In this document: positions 33,829 to 44,928 of the stretch, one piece after another
Layout: the number at the start of each line of letters is the position of its first letter
Position numbering within the stretch: position 1 is the stretch's first letter
NCBI GenBank assembly: GCA_025677835.1
Contig: JAIXMR010000009.1
Location: 62,001-126,000 of the forward strand
Source of the DNA: Sporodiniella umbellata
Lineage: Eukaryota > Mucoromycota > Mucoromycetes > Mucorales > Rhizopodaceae
DNA length: 64,000 nucleotides
Reading direction: 5' to 3'
Made by a program: the position numbers and the translations under genes
The notes under the pieces: model-generated
Seen by the model: the letters and a program-made list of their open reading frames with translations, nothing else
Database searches by the model: none
Told to the model about the DNA's origin: nothing

Positions 33829-34780
33829 ATGAACAATAAATTACTTTTCTTCTTTGGTAAGAATATCATATCATTTTCGTTTTACTTTTACTTTTTTCTT
33901 TAGAAATTTTTTTGTTGAATTTGGCATAAACTAATGAATTGAAAAAGTGTTGTTATGTATTTCCAGCATTTTTGCTTTGCCGCTCAAAGATATATCCGCT
34001 ACTTCTGTTGAAATTGATGAACAAGCGTTGAACGGAAATGGCGACGAGTCACTTTTCGTTACAGTAACCAGAGTAGACGACCTTGTAGACGATGACGGTT
34101 CCCTTTTGGCTGAACGATTGATGGCTGTACAAGTGACTTTTGATGTGGTTGAAAATCAAGTAAAAAAAAACATACAGTTACTGCGTACAAATTGCTTATT
34201 TTACTACTAGTTGATGTGCAACGGCCAGCCAATTGATATTGGTATCTCCAATATCCAAGTGGAATCTCAGATTGCTTCTAACCCTGACAAGTTGACCATC
34301 ACCAGCGAAGAAGAAGCAGCTATTTTGGCCGATAGTTTTGATGTTGGTCTTGTCACTGTTGAAGTTACCGTCAGTTTGATAGATGAGTTAAAGACAGACG
34401 ATGGAATGACATTCCGTCGATTGGCTATCAAAGAACTGATCACAGAAGTCAATGAGCATAATATTGTTCAAACCGAAGCAGTTCAACAACTCTTGGATGT
34501 CTTTGAAGATGGCTCCATGATGAGATGGAAGCCTAACGCTTCTGACTATTATTTAACTTCTGACGAAAACGACTACTACATGACAGACGCTGATTGGATT
34601 TATGCGATCGCCGGTGGTTTCTTCCTTCCTGCTATCTGTGTTGCTCTTATTTTTGCTTTCAAGAGAAGACAAGAGGCTACAGTTTATGAAGTCGTTCAAA
34701 CAGAGGAGGCTAAAGAACAGCCCCCTGCTTATATCAAAGAAGAGCTTGTCGTTCCAGAAGAAAAGAAACCATTAGTATAA
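33829..34780 (+). CDS. Single-pass (type I) membrane protein of unknown function with a cytosolic PPxY motif
   Basis: Three exons (33829-33856, 33948-34159, 34211-34780) give 269 residues. The first exon plus the acceptor at 33947 yields MNNKLLFFFVLLCISSIFAL, a textbook signal peptide; the acceptor AAAAAG lies after a CTAAT branch-like site. The lumenal/extracellular part is acidic, with two similar valine-rich segments (ESLFVTVTRVDDLVDDDGS and VTVSLIDELKTDDGMTFRR) that look like an internal duplication. A transmembrane helix (WIYAIAGGFFLPAICVALIF) follows, then a short tail with QPPAYIKEE, a PPxY ligand for Nedd4/Rsp5 WW domains. I do not recognise the family. Topology and the PPAY suggest ubiquitin-dependent trafficking of this protein or of cargo it binds. 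Confidence 0.7.
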
Positions 34781-35532
34781 AATGACAATAAAAAAACTTT
34801 CTTTTTAAAGTTACCCTGGATAACCATCTCGGCATATTTTTTTCTTTCTCTCCTTTAATATGAACCTTTTTAATTATGCTGAAGGAGTCAAAAGATATTC
34901 AAGCTTTGAATATAGTCTCCTCCGACTGAACAATGAAATAAATATGAACGGTTTTTATCTGAAGCCTCTTTTTTATCTAAGCAAAATTCAACACATCGTT
35001 TTTACTTTAATAAAACCCAAATAGTATATATCAAGGTTCTGAGGGGAAAGATTGTTGCTTTTAAAAAAAATTCAAGGAGAATACGTATAAATACATACAC
35101 TGATATTGATAGTTGTACACCCAGGTCAACATACGATCGTTTGGTTGTGACACCAGAAATTTGGAAACTAACACTAAACAGCTCATCTATGACGCACCTT
35201 TGTTTATTGTGGACAAACCCTGGAAGTTCATGTGCCTCTGCTAATTGATTCGTTTTTTTTTTTTTTTTTTTTTTTGACACACAATGTTTGGACTAAGCGC
35301 TTTACTTTGCAAATCTATCTTAGCTATAAAAAATTGAATATGGCTGTAGCTAAATACACGCATAAGGTTTCCTAATGATGAAAGAAAAAAAAGGTGTTTG
35401 TCCTTTAATTGATAACGGGGTTTATCCCACTAATAATTTGTACTTTTTAGCTATGTCGCTAGACTTTTGAAACCAAGGTTACAAATAAAAAAAATATTTT
35501 ATTTTATTTCTTGCAAAAGAAAATGCCCATTT
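34781..35532. other. Convergent intergenic region
   Basis: About 750 bases between two convergent stops. It has a run of about 23 T at 35253-35275 and a minus-strand low-complexity frame that I reject. No RNA gene or repeat recognised. Confidence 0.4.
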
Positions 35533-38500
35533 TTATGAAAATCGCTTCAAAACACGCCTTAATGAGTGCATGTCATATGCTGGGGAACGAAGAAGATATC
35601 TCAAGTCACTGATTGTGGCAGGTGACACTTTTTTGCTGAATGCAGTGTCTTTCTCTTTATGTGAGATTTCCACCTTTTGTGCAATAGTATCTGCTCTTTT
35701 GACCAACTTGGGCGGAACACCAGCCATTCTTGCCACATTCATACCAAATGATTTTTCGCAAATGCCTGGAGTAAGCTTGTACAGGAAGGTAAGGTTATGT
35801 TCATCTTCGTCCATCATATATCCCCTGTACATGAATAGTATTAGATAGGGAAGTCAAATTTCATCCATCTCCTTGATACTTACATATGCATATTGTTTAT
35901 TTCAGGGTTGTTGTCGAACTCTTTACATAACGCTTGATAGTGAGTAGCAAACATTCCCAAGCATCCTGTGTGTGTACATAAATGGTGCAGTACTGAATAC
36001 GCTATTGCATATCCATCAAAGGTAGATGTACCTCTTCCTAGTTCATCCAAAATAACCATTGATCTAGATGTTGCTTCTTTTAGAATCTTGGAAGTCTCTG
36101 ACATTTCCACCATAAACGTAGATTGGCCTCCCATAATATTATCGTTTGCGCCAATTCTAGTGAAGATTCTATCACAGGGTGTCAAGCGACATGATTTAGC
36201 AGGAACGTAGCCTCCAATCTGCGCTAAAATAATAGCCACACATGTCTATCAAAAGGTCAATCGTCTTCCCATCAAAGCTGCTCTTTTTTTTTTCTATTTT
36301 AAATAACAATACCTGTCTCAGGATCGTAGACTTACCGCCCATGTTGGGACCTGTCAGTACAATAACATTTGGGTCTTTGCCTCCCAATATCGTATCATTT
36401 GGTATAAAATCGTTAGAAACCCTTAGTAATAAAGCGTCAGCAATTTTTTTCATCTAAATTCGATATTTCTTACCCTGGGTCCACGCACGGATGCCTTAAT
36501 TCTTCAAACTCAATCACACTTTTTTCTTCCTCTAATAAAACAGGACGACATGACGGCTCTTTTTTTTTTTTTGTTTTAGAGGGATTAATGCTTTCGTTTG
36601 TAGTTTGTCTTTACCTCCCATATTGACCGAGCCCTTTGCTAAGCCCATCAGAGCGTCCAACTCTGCAATAGTATTTACAACACATAGCCAAGTAGTGTAA
36701 AACTTATCAAAACAAGCGTACACTTCTTTCGAAAAGTTCTTTACAAATTCGTTTTTGGTTTCCAACTGTTCTTTATAGGTTACCACCAATTGCTTCACGG
36801 TTTTGTCCCAGTATCGATTTACTTTCTATATCAATTTATTACAATCAAAGCTTTTTTTTTCGAAAAGAATCCTAATAATTTACCGCAGTATTTGATAATT
36901 GAATCCAATCTTTGGGAACAGAAACTCCTTTAGGTACCTCAATTTGATAAATGTCTTTTCCAAGATCTTTGTATTCCAATTTAGAGCATCTGGTATTGTT
37001 ATTTAGAATTTTTTACATGGCTTTTCTATCTGCCTTTTTTTTTTTTTTTTTTTACTTGAGCTGTTTTCTCAATGTGGATAGATGGCTCTCAAATTCACTT
37101 TCTATGTCATGTATGCCATCAATGATACGATCCCAGCCTTCGTTTTTTCCACTCTTGGGAATAATAGACTTGACTTTTTGATCTATTGAAATATAAGCCA
37201 AGGCATCCATTGTATATATACTTACAGTCCACCACAACGTCTGCAGTTATAAACATATTTGAAAGGTCAGTCAAAATAATTTCTATATCAGGGAATTTTG
37301 TGCATAGTGAAGCCAGCAAACTTGATTTGAGATTAGGCTGGTTTGCCTTCAAAACTTCCATGATTTCCCTTGCTAAAGCGAAACCCTCAAGAGCCATCAA
37401 AAATTCTTTGACTTTAATACTACCAGTATGGATTCTTGACATTAGGCGTTCTAAATCAGGTAGTTTTGTCATTTTCTTTGCAATCGTTTCGTTCAGTTCA
37501 ACTAATCGCATCAAATCCTCTGTTGCATCTAACCGTGTGTTGATGTCCTGAATTTGACGCAATGGGTGACATAGCCAACGCTTGAAAAGGCGTTTGCCAA
37601 AAGGTGTAATATTGTTAGCCAATAGCTTGAATACAGTTCCTTGTAAACCTTGATCGTGCGAGTTTTGGAAAATTTCCAAATTAGCTAATGTTTGACCGTC
37701 AAGCACCAAAGAGGTGCCCTGTCGAATAGGATCATACATAGAAACATGTTTAGCTGAAAGCAAATCTCTATCCAGCTTAAGCTATAAAAAAGCAAACAAG
37801 CATCAATACGGAAACATCAAAAAAGAAGTCTCTCTGGATATTTACAGAGCGAAGATACCAAATCATGCCACCCAAAGCAGACATCAGGATAGGATCTGAG
37901 TGAAGTGTTTGGATTGCTGTATCAAACCCAGTGTTCTGTTCCTCGTCTGTCATGCTGGATCCAAAATAGTTGTTCATTTTCAATTCATCTTCGGTTGTTT
38001 GTTCATCCCAAAACTCTGTCTCAGGTAAAACCATGTTCCAAATAGGCTCGTTAAGAGTCATTTTGATGAGTTTTAATGTGGCTTTAGTCAGACGTCCCTT
38101 CTCGGTAACTAATTCTTTTGGTTTGATTTGCATCAGGAGAGTTTCGAGCTTAGTTCTTCGGATGTCATCATCAAAATGGACCAGATTAAATTCAGCGGTC
38201 GCAGTATCCACAAAGCAAATACCGAATCTCGGTAAGGACTGTTCGTCCATACACTGTTCTTTAATAGACATGCAAAAAGTACTTAGGTCGTTGGTCAGCA
38301 AGCCAGCATCTACCAGCGTTCCTGCAGTTAGTACAGAGGTCAGTTCTCGGCGAATGATCTTGTCTTGCTTTCCTACACCGCCCTTTTCTCGCATAGATTT
38401 GCCGATTGCTGTTTCCATTTGATCTACTTTAGCCACCTTGTATCCCTTGGCTATAAATTGGGCTGCCCAATAATCAAATGACATTTCAGGAACACCGACC

Positions 38501-39793
38501 ATTCGCATATTGACCCTGTCAGTCATCTTAAGGTCAAAATCTCTGTGACCTATATCCGCGTCTTTTTCGTACAATTCTATTCAAAAGATAAAAAGTTCTT
38601 TTGGTTAAAAAGAAATTTCTCATAGATATGTTCAATTCCTGATTTTACCATAAAATTTCCCTTTTTTAAAAAACACTACCTGTTTTAAGTTGTTAGCTTC
38701 CTTCTCTATCAAGAAAAAAATATAGTTTTGTTGTTTAATTTACCGTGCTCCAATGCTGGCACTTCACTTCCCAATACTGTTTTTCAAAAGGTGTGAATTT
38801 ATTCCAAGCGGACTGAGGAATAAACAAAGTTCTGGGGTCGTACTCATCTGATGTGATGGGGTTTTTTTGAGCATCCATAATGTTTTGAAGCCAATAGTAT
38901 CTCTCTTCATTTTTCTCTTTAAACTTTTGGCTGTTTTCCTAGAATCACTTTTTAAAATTTTCTGTGATAAATAGTGTATGAATATTGTTGTTTACTTGTT
39001 GTTTAGATAATGTAGAAGTATGGGGTTTAACAACAGTAGGTTTACTGGGCTTGGCTTTACTGGATGCATTATCAGAGTTGAGTGAAAATTTCTAATATTG
39101 TTCCGTATGTATAAGTTCCATTCTCTACACTTATGCATGTGTTCTAGAATATTTACCTGAAGCTTATCAGCTATAGGCGTCATAGCTGTAACAGCGGATC
39201 GGCTATCCTGCTCTATTTCCATCATCTCACAGTCTGAAATATCGTCAAACATTTCCTCGTCTACTTCTTTTTCGTTTTTGCTAGGAGGTATATACTCTTC
39301 TTCGCTATCGTCAGAAATTCGACGTACTAAGCGACGTTTTCTTCCTATTCGTTAAAGAAAAGTTCAAAAAACATTTTAAGAATTGATCGTCATTTTTCTC
39401 TATCTTGACACGCTTTTTTGTCTTACCGTTTGGTTTAGCTATAGTTTCCTTTTCACTCTCATTGCTTTCGCTGTCAGTTTTGGCTTCTTCTTCAGATTCC
39501 TGATAAACAACTTGTTTTCGGTTCCGTTTCTTGTGTGTTTTTTTTTTTTTTTTTTTTCAAAACATGAAATTTTAGTAAAACGACATACTCTCACGGAAAA
39601 AAAACAGAAATCTAGTTACTTGAGCTGAAGGTGCCTTAGAAGTTGGCTTGTTCTGCTTTTTTGTAGGCGATTTAGTTTCTGCTGAGCCCGTTTCTACTGA
39701 ATCGGTTTCCACTAGCTTAGTTTTTGCTGATTTTGTTTGTTCTTTTTTGGCAAAAAAAGACAGGATCGAACTTTGCTTTGCACCACTCGACAT
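35533..39793 (-). CDS. MSH6: DNA mismatch repair protein MSH6
   Basis: MutS-alpha subunit that recognises base mismatches and small loops together with MSH2. The start at 39793 opens [18 protein letters not shown], in which QSSILSFF is a PCNA-interacting (PIP) box, as in other MSH6 proteins. A long acidic, disordered N-terminal region follows. The mismatch-reading segment [12 protein letters not shown] contains the Phe-Tyr-Glu motif and is split over exons, one of them only 31 nt (38649-38679). The connector and lever parts include [30 protein letters not shown] and [14 protein letters not shown]. The C-terminal ATPase has Walker [11 protein letters not shown], the ABC signature region and Walker [18 protein letters not shown], followed by FATHYQAL. 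About fifteen exons; every join I checked keeps frame. Introns contain T/A runs. Confidence 0.93.
38649..38679 (-). other. MSH6: 31-nt microexon of MSH6 encoding the mismatch-recognition motif
   Basis: Exon bounded by an acceptor CAG at 38680-38682 and a donor GTAA at 38645-38648 (minus strand). It encodes [10 protein letters not shown]; the following E is completed across the junction. Skipping it would remove the mismatch-stacking Phe and shift the frame. Confidence 0.75.
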
Positions 39794-40245
39794 GCTCTAA
39801 CGAAAAAGTAAACTTTTTTTTTGACTTCTTATTTGAAAAAGCTGTGTCTAAAAGGGAGACTAAAAAAAAGTTTGATAGCTTAAACTACATGGTACGGACT
39901 GGCTTCTTGCGAAATCAGTATATTCAGTTACTGTCTAGCTTCTTATAGCCTTGACTAAGTTTACTGAAACTAGTATAAAGTATGTTGCGAAAACATTAAA
40001 GAATAAAGACTCTATAACGCGTTGGAATTGGCCATTTTGTTGTTGTAAACGCAGTCTATACATGTTCATAAAGTTTAGCGGTTTGGACTATTCTATTTGC
40101 AATACTCAACTACAAACTGCTAGCAAGTTTGATAGGCGCATGTCTCGACCTTATATCGATAGGTATCTGATGATTGTATTGCTAAGACTTTAATATTTAT
40201 TACAAGTCACATTTCGATTTTAATGATTTCTTTCGACTAGATAAA
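39794..40245. promoter_or_regulatory. Divergent upstream region of MSH6 and PPIL3
   Basis: About 450 bases between two divergent starts, presumably holding both promoters. The plus-strand frame at 39951-40193 shows no family features. No clear TATA or known operator is visible. Confidence 0.35.
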
Positions 40246-41025
40246 ATGGTAGTACTGCTACAAATCTACACCCATCACTAACCCTTATTGCTGACAGTCT
40301 GTTACTTTACACACTGACTTGGGCGAAATCAAAATTGAAGTGTTTTGTGAAGCTGTTCCCAAAACTGCAGAGGTAATTCAATACTAGATTCTAAAAAACC
40401 AAATAAAATTGAAAAGATCTAATGGACTTGATTTAGAATTTTCTTGCATTATGCGCAAGCGGATATTATGATAACAACACATTTCATAGAAACATACCTG
40501 GATTTATGATACAAGTATAGCGCTTCTTTTTTTAGAAAAAAAAAAAGAATTTATTAAGTGTTATATTCTAGACGGGCGATCCCACTGGAACAGGTAAAGG
40601 AGGAAATTCGATCTGGGGAAAAAAATTCAACGACGAAATTCGATCAACTCTCAAAGTAATTAAAAAAAAAAGCTCAAAAAACTTTCATAATTGACATTTA
40701 GATTTCTTTAGCATAATTCGCGTGGAATTGTCTCAATGGCAAACTCAGGGCCAAATACAAATGGGTCCCAATTTTTTATAACATATGCTAAGCACCCTCA
40801 TTTGGATACAAAATACACGATTTTTGGAAAGTACGTTAGGGTTTTTTAAGGTTTATAATAAAAAAAGGTCTAAATTATATTACATATAGAGTCATTGATG
40901 GAGCCGACTCAACGCTAGATATGATGGAAAAGGTGCCAGTTGACGAAAAGCATAGACCATTGCAAGAATTTCGCATCAAGCATGTTACGATCCATGCAAA
41001 TCCTATAGCTGATAAGCAGCTATAA
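40246..41025 (+). CDS. PPIL3: Cyclophilin PPIL3 (cyclophilin J), peptidyl-prolyl isomerase
   Basis: Spliceosome-associated cyclophilin. Six exons (40246-40248, 40298-40372, 40437-40514, 40572-40655, 40712-40830, 40890-41025) give 164 residues, matching the family's length. Read-out: [29 protein letters not shown] (catalytic Arg and Phe/Met segment), [45 protein letters not shown] and a C-terminal [11 protein letters not shown]. It is closest to PPIL3, from which it barely differs in many motifs. The first coding exon is the ATG alone: a GTAGTA donor follows immediately and the next exon begins TCT GTT ACT. The stop is only 27 bases from the stop of the convergent FYVE gene. Confidence 0.95.
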
Positions 41026-41052
41026 TTGTTTTCTTCTATTATTTTATGGTTC

Positions 41053-41893
41053 TTAGAAGGTAGACCACTGCCAGTCTGCTGGAACTGAAGGAACGGGATG
41101 AAAGGCTATATATCGTTGTTTCAATAAAAGGGCTTTTTTCTATTACTATTGTTTTACCTTGGTCCTTTTTGGTGGATTTGGTATTTATATTGACACCCTT
41201 GGAGACCACGTCTAATACAAACATAGTATTTAATATTTAATTATCCAGTACTTTGTTTCGATAAAGTTGCATAGTTACCTTCTCTACCAAGCTCAGTAAC
41301 ACCCTCCATCGCTTGAGGTTGTTGGGTCATGATACCTGCATGCCTTTGTGTTAAACTTGATCTGTTACGACCTTTTTCTTTGGTCTCCTCTATTTTTTTT
41401 GGTTGCCGCAGCTCTTCTTGCCACTCTTTATATTTTTCTGCGCACGTATAACAGCCTCTTGATAAGACACCTTTTAGGTGAAAGTTTGCATACTGGTCCA
41501 GTCTAAAGTGACTAGAGCAGTGAGCTGAGCAGAAAATGTCGCCACACTTTCGACAGTGGTGCCTTCTATCAAAAAGTCCAAAGGAAATTGAGCAGCCTAA
41601 AAACATACAGCGGTTTGCTTCAGAGTCAGGCTAAAAAATTCAAAAGGGGAAAAGCGATTAAAATCCCAAAATAATACTAGGCATGTATATTGTTATGTAG
41701 TCGAAGGAACAAGAACTACCTTCCAATGGTTTCTTTCAGGTGGCCCTGTTACTTCTGACATTGCATTCGACAGTGACTTCTTGGACATCGAACTCTCTAT
41801 AGCTGAATCGCTACCAGATTTAAGTTTCAAGCACGGCTGTACTACTGTGAGTTGTGAAGGCTTCCTTTTTCCGGCAAGTGAATAAATATCCAT
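41053..41893 (-). CDS. FYVE zinc-finger protein (fungal type)
   Basis: Four exons (41720-41893, 41279-41630, 41158-41211, 41053-41105) give 210 residues. The FYVE core is clear: HWKPDSEANRC, SFGLFDRRHHCRKCGD, FCSAHCS, then RGCYTCAEKYKEW. The first zinc pair is C-x4-C rather than C-x2-C, a form I recall in a subgroup of fungal FYVE proteins. The basic RRHHCRKCG motif binds PI3P, so I infer endosomal or vacuolar membrane location. The N-terminus (MDIYSLAGKRKPSQ) and the linker are disordered. The C-terminus ends ADWQWSTF. I chose the ATG at 41893; an upstream extension lacks an ATG. Confidence 0.85.
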
Positions 41894-43204
41894 ACAAAGA
41901 AGAAGTATTCTAAAAATACGAGCCAAAGACTTTAAAAAGTTAAATGAACTTCAAAAAAAATCTTGTGTAGCTCAATTAAGGTCCGCTTGATGTCTTTCAA
42001 GTACCAAAGCAAAAATAAGTACAGCGACATTTATTTTAGATTACAATTGAACAAAATGTCTGTTTGTATGAACATTTGATGTCTCAAGCTGCTATAAACT
42101 CCTAGCTGGTTTGTCTTTCTTACCTTAAGTTCATGGTTCTGGAAAATGGCAAAATTTAATTGGAAAGCTCCTTTTCAAAATAAACCATAAATGTCCAGCT
42201 ACTGGATGGTATCTTTTTTTAGAAAAAATAAACAAACGAACTTGAATAAAGACTATAATACAATCAAAAACGCTGGAATCAGTACTTGAAATTTCAGTAG
42301 CATGCCTTGTGTAAGATATAGACAAAAAGCCATTGAAACACATTAAAACATATTGAAACTCAAAAAAAAAAAAACAAATCAAACCAAATAGTCTCCAAAT
42401 TTACAAGGTTAATATTGTTCAGCTGTTAGACTGACTCAAAACTTTCATTTTCGGGAGCGCACCAATGCCTGGCCGAGCAGTTACATGCTATGTACTAAAA
42501 TCGATTTAAAATCTTGTGGAAAAAGTCCAATGTGTTAGAAGGTAACAAATTGAGCCAAAAAAAAAAAATTACCCGAAAATAGCTCAATAGTGTCCAACAC
42601 AGCTTAAAATTTCATCAAGCTATTTTCCAAAATTCTACCGGTATGAACTTTAAAATGCTTATTAAATCACGATTAAATACGTCTTTATCTTTTTTTTTAT
42701 AGCTTATTTCTATTCAATCATATGTATAGTTCAGTAGTACGATAGCTAAGATAAACGAACAATTTATAGGCTAACCTTTGTTAAAACCTATCTATGGTGT
42801 CTCCAGAATCAATGTCGCATTCTACGATAAAAACTATACTAAAATATACGACATCGACTTTGGAAACACTATAGGTCTATTCTAAAAAAGAACTTTTCGT
42901 ACCTAGGATAAGCTTTGGTAGTTTTTTTTGAAAGTGAACAAAACAAAACTAAACGGTGAACGCTCAGGTATCGCTAGCACAACTAGTATGTCCTGCACTT
43001 GAATTGAAAAGGCGATAGACAGGAGATCTCTTAGATTCTTGAGTATTTGCTTTGTTGTTTTATAGCTTTACAAACTAGGGGTATTGGTATTTCTTTTTCA
43101 TTTTGTGCTATTTAAAAACAAAAATTAGACAGGTTGCGAAGCATTGGAGAACAGAGCACAGACTGACTATTCAGACAAAACAACTCTCTTCTATTTTTAC
43201 CAAG
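41894..43204. other. Divergent intergenic region, no supported gene
   Basis: 1.3 kb between the FYVE gene start (minus) and the GDSL enzyme start (plus). AT-rich, with an A run at 42361-42374. The only notable frame (42131-42382, minus) is phenylalanine-rich without domain features. No RNA gene recognised. Confidence 0.35.
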
Positions 43205-44750
43205 ATGACAATAATAGCCCGCTCTGTTTCTATTATAGTTTTTTTGATAGCCCATATTATTTGTGTATCGGCACAAGTGAATTCTATTAGTAAATGCAAG
43301 ACTTTCCGTCCTCGAGGAAAACCACCAAAGGATGTGACAGACCTTCGAATTGATGACATTAAAGTCGTTGGTGCTATCGGAGATAGGTAAACAATGCTCA
43401 AATAGTTGATACTATAATCAAAGAGACAAAAAAAGAAAAAACTAATGTGTTACATAGCATTATAGCAGGCTTTGGAATCTTAGGTGTTAACCACGGTCCA
43501 GGAGGAAGTGGGGTTGCCAATGTAAGCTTTCTTTCCGAAAGTCGCGGTCAAAGCTTTGCTATTGGTGGCGACCCTGGTGCAGTAACCGTGGCCAATTTCA
43601 TAAAGCACTTCAATCCTAGACTAAAAGGGTCTTCTGTATTCGTTCATCCAGTTACTAGGTGTATGGGGGACGATTGTAATGATATACTTGCATTACGTTA
43701 GTATACACAAAAATGTATTAATTCGCAAGTCAATTAACTAAAACATCTGAAGATTATCCTATGTTCGACCATTACAATGGGGCTCTTAGTGGGCCTATAA
43801 CCTTAAATCTGCATCGTGAAGTAGACTATTTGATAAAAGGTATATTTGCATAGGGTATGTGAGCTTTCCGACTTATATAGTATAGAAATGAAAAAAATGC
43901 CGAAAAAAAGATTTCAAGAGTCGTGGAAGCTAATCACTATGCAAATTGGTTGTATGTATTTTATAACCATATATTTTTTTGTTAATCTAAAAAATATAAA
44001 GCCAACGACCAGTGTCATTCGTGCAAGGATTCCGAGAGCCATTTAAAATTTACACCTGAATTGTACGGCAAACATGTCGAAGAAGTTATAGAGCGTATTC
44101 AAAAAGAAATTCCGCGTGTTGTTATCAACCTTTGTATGCAAAAAAGATCCTAATAGTGCCCCTTACATTCCACTAAGCTCATTTTACATTAGTTGGATCT
44201 TTTAAGATATCTGGATTGGTTCGTCTGGTTCGAGATCAAAACGAGTACTGCCACTTTAACAAATTTTTGGGTTACGATAAAGAATGTGCGTGCTCAAAAA
44301 CCGAAAAAGGGTTAGAAGAAATGGACGATGCTTCAGATGCATACAACGTAGAACTACAAAAGATTTCCGAAAAATATAAAGGGCAAGTTAATGGCTCTTT
44401 TGCAGTCCTCTACAACCCTGCCCCGGTAAACCTTCAATCATTTCCTTTAGACGCAATTAGTAACGTTGACTGTTTTCATCCCAACTTAAAAGGGCACCGA
44501 TGGTTTGCTAAAGTAATAATCAAGAAACAAAAGTAGTTGAAAAAAATCAATCTTATAAAACTTTGACAGGTTCTATGGAATGAAATGTTTTTGGATAGCC
44601 AACAAAAGCCTTCTGAAATGAATTTCGACGAAGATCTCAAGGTTTGTTTTTTTTTTTTTTATTCTTCGGTAACCATTACCATTTTTGAACAATTTTGTGT
44701 GTTGTTAGATATATTGCCCTACTGAAAATGACAGACTACCTATTGCTTAA
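43205..44750 (+). CDS. Secreted GDSL lipase, phospholipase-B1-like
   Basis: SGNH-fold esterase. Eight exons (43205-43386, 43458-43696, 43753-43839, 43886-43951, 44002-44133, 44193-44512, 44570-44641, 44709-44750) give 379 residues. MTIIARSVSIIVFLIAHIIC is a signal peptide, so the protein enters the secretory path. The catalytic serine lies in VGAIGDSIIAGFG, block III is probably IGSNDQC, and the Asp-His pair is in DCFHPNLKGHRW. The GAIGDS context, the WKLIT-x-x-IG-x-NDQC segment and the cysteines match the PLB1-type phospholipase branch better than plant GDSL lipases. Substrate is inferred to be phospholipid or lysophospholipid. All exon joins keep frame. It converges with the CAF-1 gene, with about 180 bases between stops. 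Confidence 0.84.
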
Positions 44751-44928
44751 AAAAATATCATACTTGACACCACCCCCACCTTTTTTTTTTTGTTTATTTC
44801 AGACTGACTAAGCAAATGTGATGTCATTGTAATTGAAAAAGATGGCCAACTGTATTTAATTTTCAGATGTTGGCCTTTATATTGAGACACCAAAGCACCG
44901 TTTATATATAAAAAAAATTGATATTTTG

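Noticed and set aside
41595..41615. Possible 12-nt intron (GTATG to TTTAG) in the FYVE zinc finger that would alter the first cysteine pair
   Set aside because: Too short for a spliceosomal intron, and the unspliced C-x4-C spacing agrees with what I recall of fungal FYVE proteins.
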